A stretch of 28,875 nt of DNA from Mesostigma viride (lineage: Eukaryota > Streptophyta > Mesostigmatophyceae > Mesostigmatales > Mesostigmataceae): the NCBI GenBank assembly GCA_009746045.1, contig RPFO01001337.1, positions 1 through 28,875 of the forward strand. The letters are read 5' to 3'. This document shows positions 26,231-28,875 of this stretch, piece by piece. Below the pieces are notes generated by a model. That model worked only from the letters and a program-made list of their open reading frames with translations. It did no database searches and was not told the DNA's origin. Each line of letters starts with the position of its first letter. Positions within the stretch are counted from its first letter, which is position 1. The translations under genes were made by a program, and so were the position numbers.

Positions 26231-28875
26231 CCGGAACCGAATACGGCGGGTGCGGTCGGAAAAAAGCGCAGCAATGCAAAGGTGGCGACCGAATGGGGCG
26301 CAGACGCAAAAGACGAGCCCGCGCAGCCATACCGCCGGTCAGCCATATCCGCCGTTCCAGGAGTAGGCACAGACTCCCATGGCGGAAAACGCGTAAAACG
26401 CGTAAATACGCGATAATACGAAATACGCAAACGCGAGGGGGTGCCGATTGCCGGATTGCCGAATTGCGCCACACTGGTGAACCGCATGGAGCAACTGGTG
26501 GCGGCGTGTGGAATGCATGCTGGACACAGGCATGGGCGCGCGACACGTGTGCCTCATCGACCCAGGGGGTCACAGGCATACATAGCCAAGAACCGGCCCG
26601 AAACCAGCCAGGGCTGCCGACAAGCATGCAGGCGGGCCGAGAACATTGAGCCCGGCACCGCCACGGGCCGGCCGCCAGCCACCGCCACGTGGCAGTATCA
26701 ACAAGGAGACAACCAGCGCAGGCCAGAAAACGGGAGAATCCGGACCAGTGGAGCGTCGAGCCGTGCAGGCCGGTAGTCGGGTCCGCCGGGGGCGAGGCGG
26801 GCAGATAGAGAGGAAAAAAGAGAAAGGACGGACAGCAGAGTGGGAAATGCAACGCAAAAACCAAAGCAAACGCCCAGCGAGGAAACCGACCGCGGGGCGA
26901 GAGAGATATACCGCGGGCAGATAGAGAGTAGCAGACGGAGGGGAGGCGGAAGTGAAAACGGTGCAGGCGAAGCAGGGGGGCGGCAGGGCGGGCAGCGGCG
27001 CCCGGAGCAGCAACCCGCAGGCCCGCCAGGCCCCCCCACTAGGTGAACCCGCCGGCGCGATGCCGGGGGCAAGGCGCCGCTCCCGGGCGGGCGCGAGGGC
27101 ACAGTGCAGGGCCCGCCGCGCGCCGCGCGGGAGCGGGCCCGAGCCGCGGAGCGCCCGGGACCACGGACGGGAGAGTTAGCGGCGGCACAAGCAGGAGACG
27201 GCCACACAACGCGGAGGAGGGGGAGACCACGGGCCCGCAGAGAAGGAAGGAAGGCACGGCCGCAAAGGCAACCAGCACAAGGCGGCAGGAGGGCGGGCCC
27301 GCGACCGCGGGCGCACCGGAGGAGAGAAACGCGAAGGGCGGACACCCCGGTACGGGGGCGTGCGGGAGTAGTGCAGGAGGAGCGAAGAGGAGGGACAGGG
27401 GCGTTGCGGGCGGGGGCGGTGGGCCGGGGCCCGGGGAGGGCAGGCGGAGGGGCGGTGAACCCCGGCGGGGCGGGGGGCGGGGGGCCGGGGGCCCGGCGTA
27501 GGGTGGGGGGTGGGCGCTGAGAAAACCGGGGGGGGTGGATGACCAAGCGGGCGCCGCCAGGCAGGGCGGCCGACAGATAGACATCGCGGCGACCCACGCG
27601 GCGGCCGGCGGCGGCCGCGCAGACGACCCGAGGCCGGCCTACGGCGGGGGATCGCCAGGCGGCCAGGAAGAGGGGCCGGGACAAAACGTGCCCAGGGGGG
27701 CAAGCACACAGACCCCCAAGTGGGCAGCGCAGGCGGAAACCACGGTGACGCCACCAAGGGGAAAGGGGGCCAGGGTGCAAAACGAAAAAGGCCCGGAAAA
27801 GCAGGGGGGAGCACCGGGAACACCCACGCCAAGTGCCAAAGGCCAAGACAGCCCGCGGCCCACCACAAACGGCGACCAAAACAAGGGGGAAGGAAGCGTA
27901 AAGCGCGCCCGCACGGGCAAGGGACATAGCAGGCGGGACCGGAGGGGGCCCAGAGGACAGCAAGGGAGGGGCGGCCACCCGGCAGGCGTGGGGGCAAACA
28001 GGGCCAGGAGGGACACCAGTAAGAGTGGAGGAAGAGGGGGCCAGAGGGGAACAAACCAAAAAAGTGTAGAGAAAAAAACCAAACCAACCGAAGAATGGGA
28101 AAAAGAGAACACACACACACACAAGCACACACGAAGGGGGGAAAAGGAAGCAACGGAGAAATGAAAAAGGGAAAAGAGAAAAAAAGGAAGAAGAAAGGAA
28201 AGAAACCAGAAGCACAGGCCGAAGCGGGCCCCCGCCAAAGTGGGGCCAGAACCGCGGAAAAACCAAGGGGGTAACAGGCCGGTGAAGAAAAACAACCCAC
28301 CAACGCGTGAACCATGGCGAGCAGGGACCAGGGCCGGAGGCGGAGCTAAGGGAGAAAAGGGCCAGCCGGAGGGGCATAACCGCCGGGCAGCCGGGCAGTC
28401 GAGGGGCAAGACCCAAGCCAGGCGGCCGGAGAAGGGGGGGCGCGGTCCCCGAGCCGGCGGGGCACACGCAGGGAGGAAAAAGAACGGAGGGGGCGCCGGT
28501 GACGCCCGAAACGGGAGCACGGGGGAAGTAAGGGAAGGAGGCCAAGCGAAGAAGCCAAAAAGCCAGTGCGGAAGGAAGCAAACAGGGGGGGAGGATAGTG
28601 AAGGGACTGCACAGAGGCGCACCCGCCCGACAACAACCGGGCGGGCCAGAGAGGCGGATTAGAGCCAGGAGAGGCGGAGGACGCGCCAGCCGCCGGCAAA
28701 TGGGGGAGGCCCGCTCCCAGGCAGCGAGGGGCCGGGAGGAGGGACAGGAGACAGGCGCGAGGGGGAGCAAGAAGCGCAAGCAGCAAGCCAAAACGGCCCG
28801 AGCAAGGCGGGGCAGCGGAGAAGGACGCAGGGCAGACGGCAGCGGAGGGAACCCAGGGAAAAAGCGGCGGAAAAA
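26000..28875. other. T-depleted, T-to-G altered copy of about 8,150-10,952
   Basis: Aligning by landmarks, A, C and G positions of copy 1 are retained while T is dropped (26.0-26.75 kb) or written as G (later). Example: ATTAATTAATCACGG in copy 1 (about 9,363) appears as AAGGAAGGAAGGCACGG near 27,244. No T occurs from 28,716 to 28,875. It contains the altered images of the LINE 5' region, the inverted repeats and the SINE-like element. No coding feature here should be believed. Confidence 0.9.

Larger units (their letters stand above)
17852..28875 (+). repeat. Long direct repeat, copy 2 (pairs with 21-10,952)
   Basis: Same order and orientation as copy 1. Identity is close to complete up to about 23,330 (a 2-base loss near 20,858 was noticed). 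Small indels appear from 23,330, many from 25,280, T losses from about 26,000, and near-total T-to-G replacement from about 26,750. An extra segment of about 117 bases lies at roughly 26,812-26,930. The last base corresponds to about 10,952 of copy 1. Confidence 0.95.

Noticed and set aside
26698-28791. A 697-codon frame on the minus strand and other long frames in the last 2.9 kb
   Set aside because: They exist only because T is missing from this stretch. The corresponding DNA in copy 1 is full of stops and non-coding repeats.
26000-28875. Adenine- or thymine-directed hypermutation by a diversity-generating retroelement or an editing enzyme
   Set aside because: The change is almost only T to G, extends over kilobases to the end of the window, includes T deletions and has no associated template or enzyme gene. 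Technical error is far simpler.

Overview
The window reads as eukaryotic nuclear DNA made almost entirely of mobile elements and their debris, plus one RNA gene. I see no bacterial operons and no intact host protein gene. The best guess is a green alga, perhaps volvocalean. This rests on moderately high GC, GC-rich third positions in the element genes, and the mix of Ty1/copia, LTR, hAT and L1-type LINE pieces beside a 5S rRNA gene. The guess is an inference; no species is recognised.

The dominant structure is a giant direct repeat. Positions 21 to about 10,952 recur at 17,852 to 28,875, an offset of about 17.83-17.85 kb over the first 6 kb or so of the repeat. The single-copy part is about 10,953-17,851. 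The two copies are almost identical in their interiors and differ mainly near the two ends of the window. This is what one circular or tandemly repeated unit of about 17.83-17.85 kb would look like when assembled about 1.6 times with poor ends. The last 2-3 kb are not trustworthy: T residues are first dropped (about 26.0-26.75 kb) and then almost all written as G (to 28,875, with no T at all after 28,715). This removes stop codons and creates very long false reading frames on both strands.

Layout of one unit, starting in the single-copy part. 10.6-11.84 kb: nothing recognised. 11,875-11,990: a divergent but structurally consistent 5S rRNA gene with an upstream TATA-like box and a T4 terminator. 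12.28-13.66 kb: remains of an L1-type LINE on the minus strand (ORF1, then the ORF2 endonuclease). 13.7-15.0 kb: AT-rich DNA with a perfect hairpin, a fold-back repeat and a short interspersed tail repeat. 15.39-20.67 kb: a Ty1/copia-like element with Gag, integrase, a retropepsin-like domain, reverse transcriptase and RNase H, interrupted by frame breaks. It continues as copy 1 at 21-2,817. Then come an LTR retrotransposon 3' end with polypurine tract and a 698-bp LTR (3,952-4,649), an hAT transposase N-terminal fragment (4,761 to about 5,540), a satellite of about 150 bp (5.5-6.15 kb), an ORF1-only LINE on the minus strand (6,582-8,379), an inverted repeat pair (9.5-10.3 kb) and a SINE-like element (10,423-10,615).

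The most notable observations are: the circle-or-tandem question; a protease-like domain lying between integrase and reverse transcriptase instead of before integrase; a 3' tail shared between an ORF1-only LINE and SINE-like copies; the isolated 5S gene with compensated helices; and the T-to-G conversion at the end of the window.
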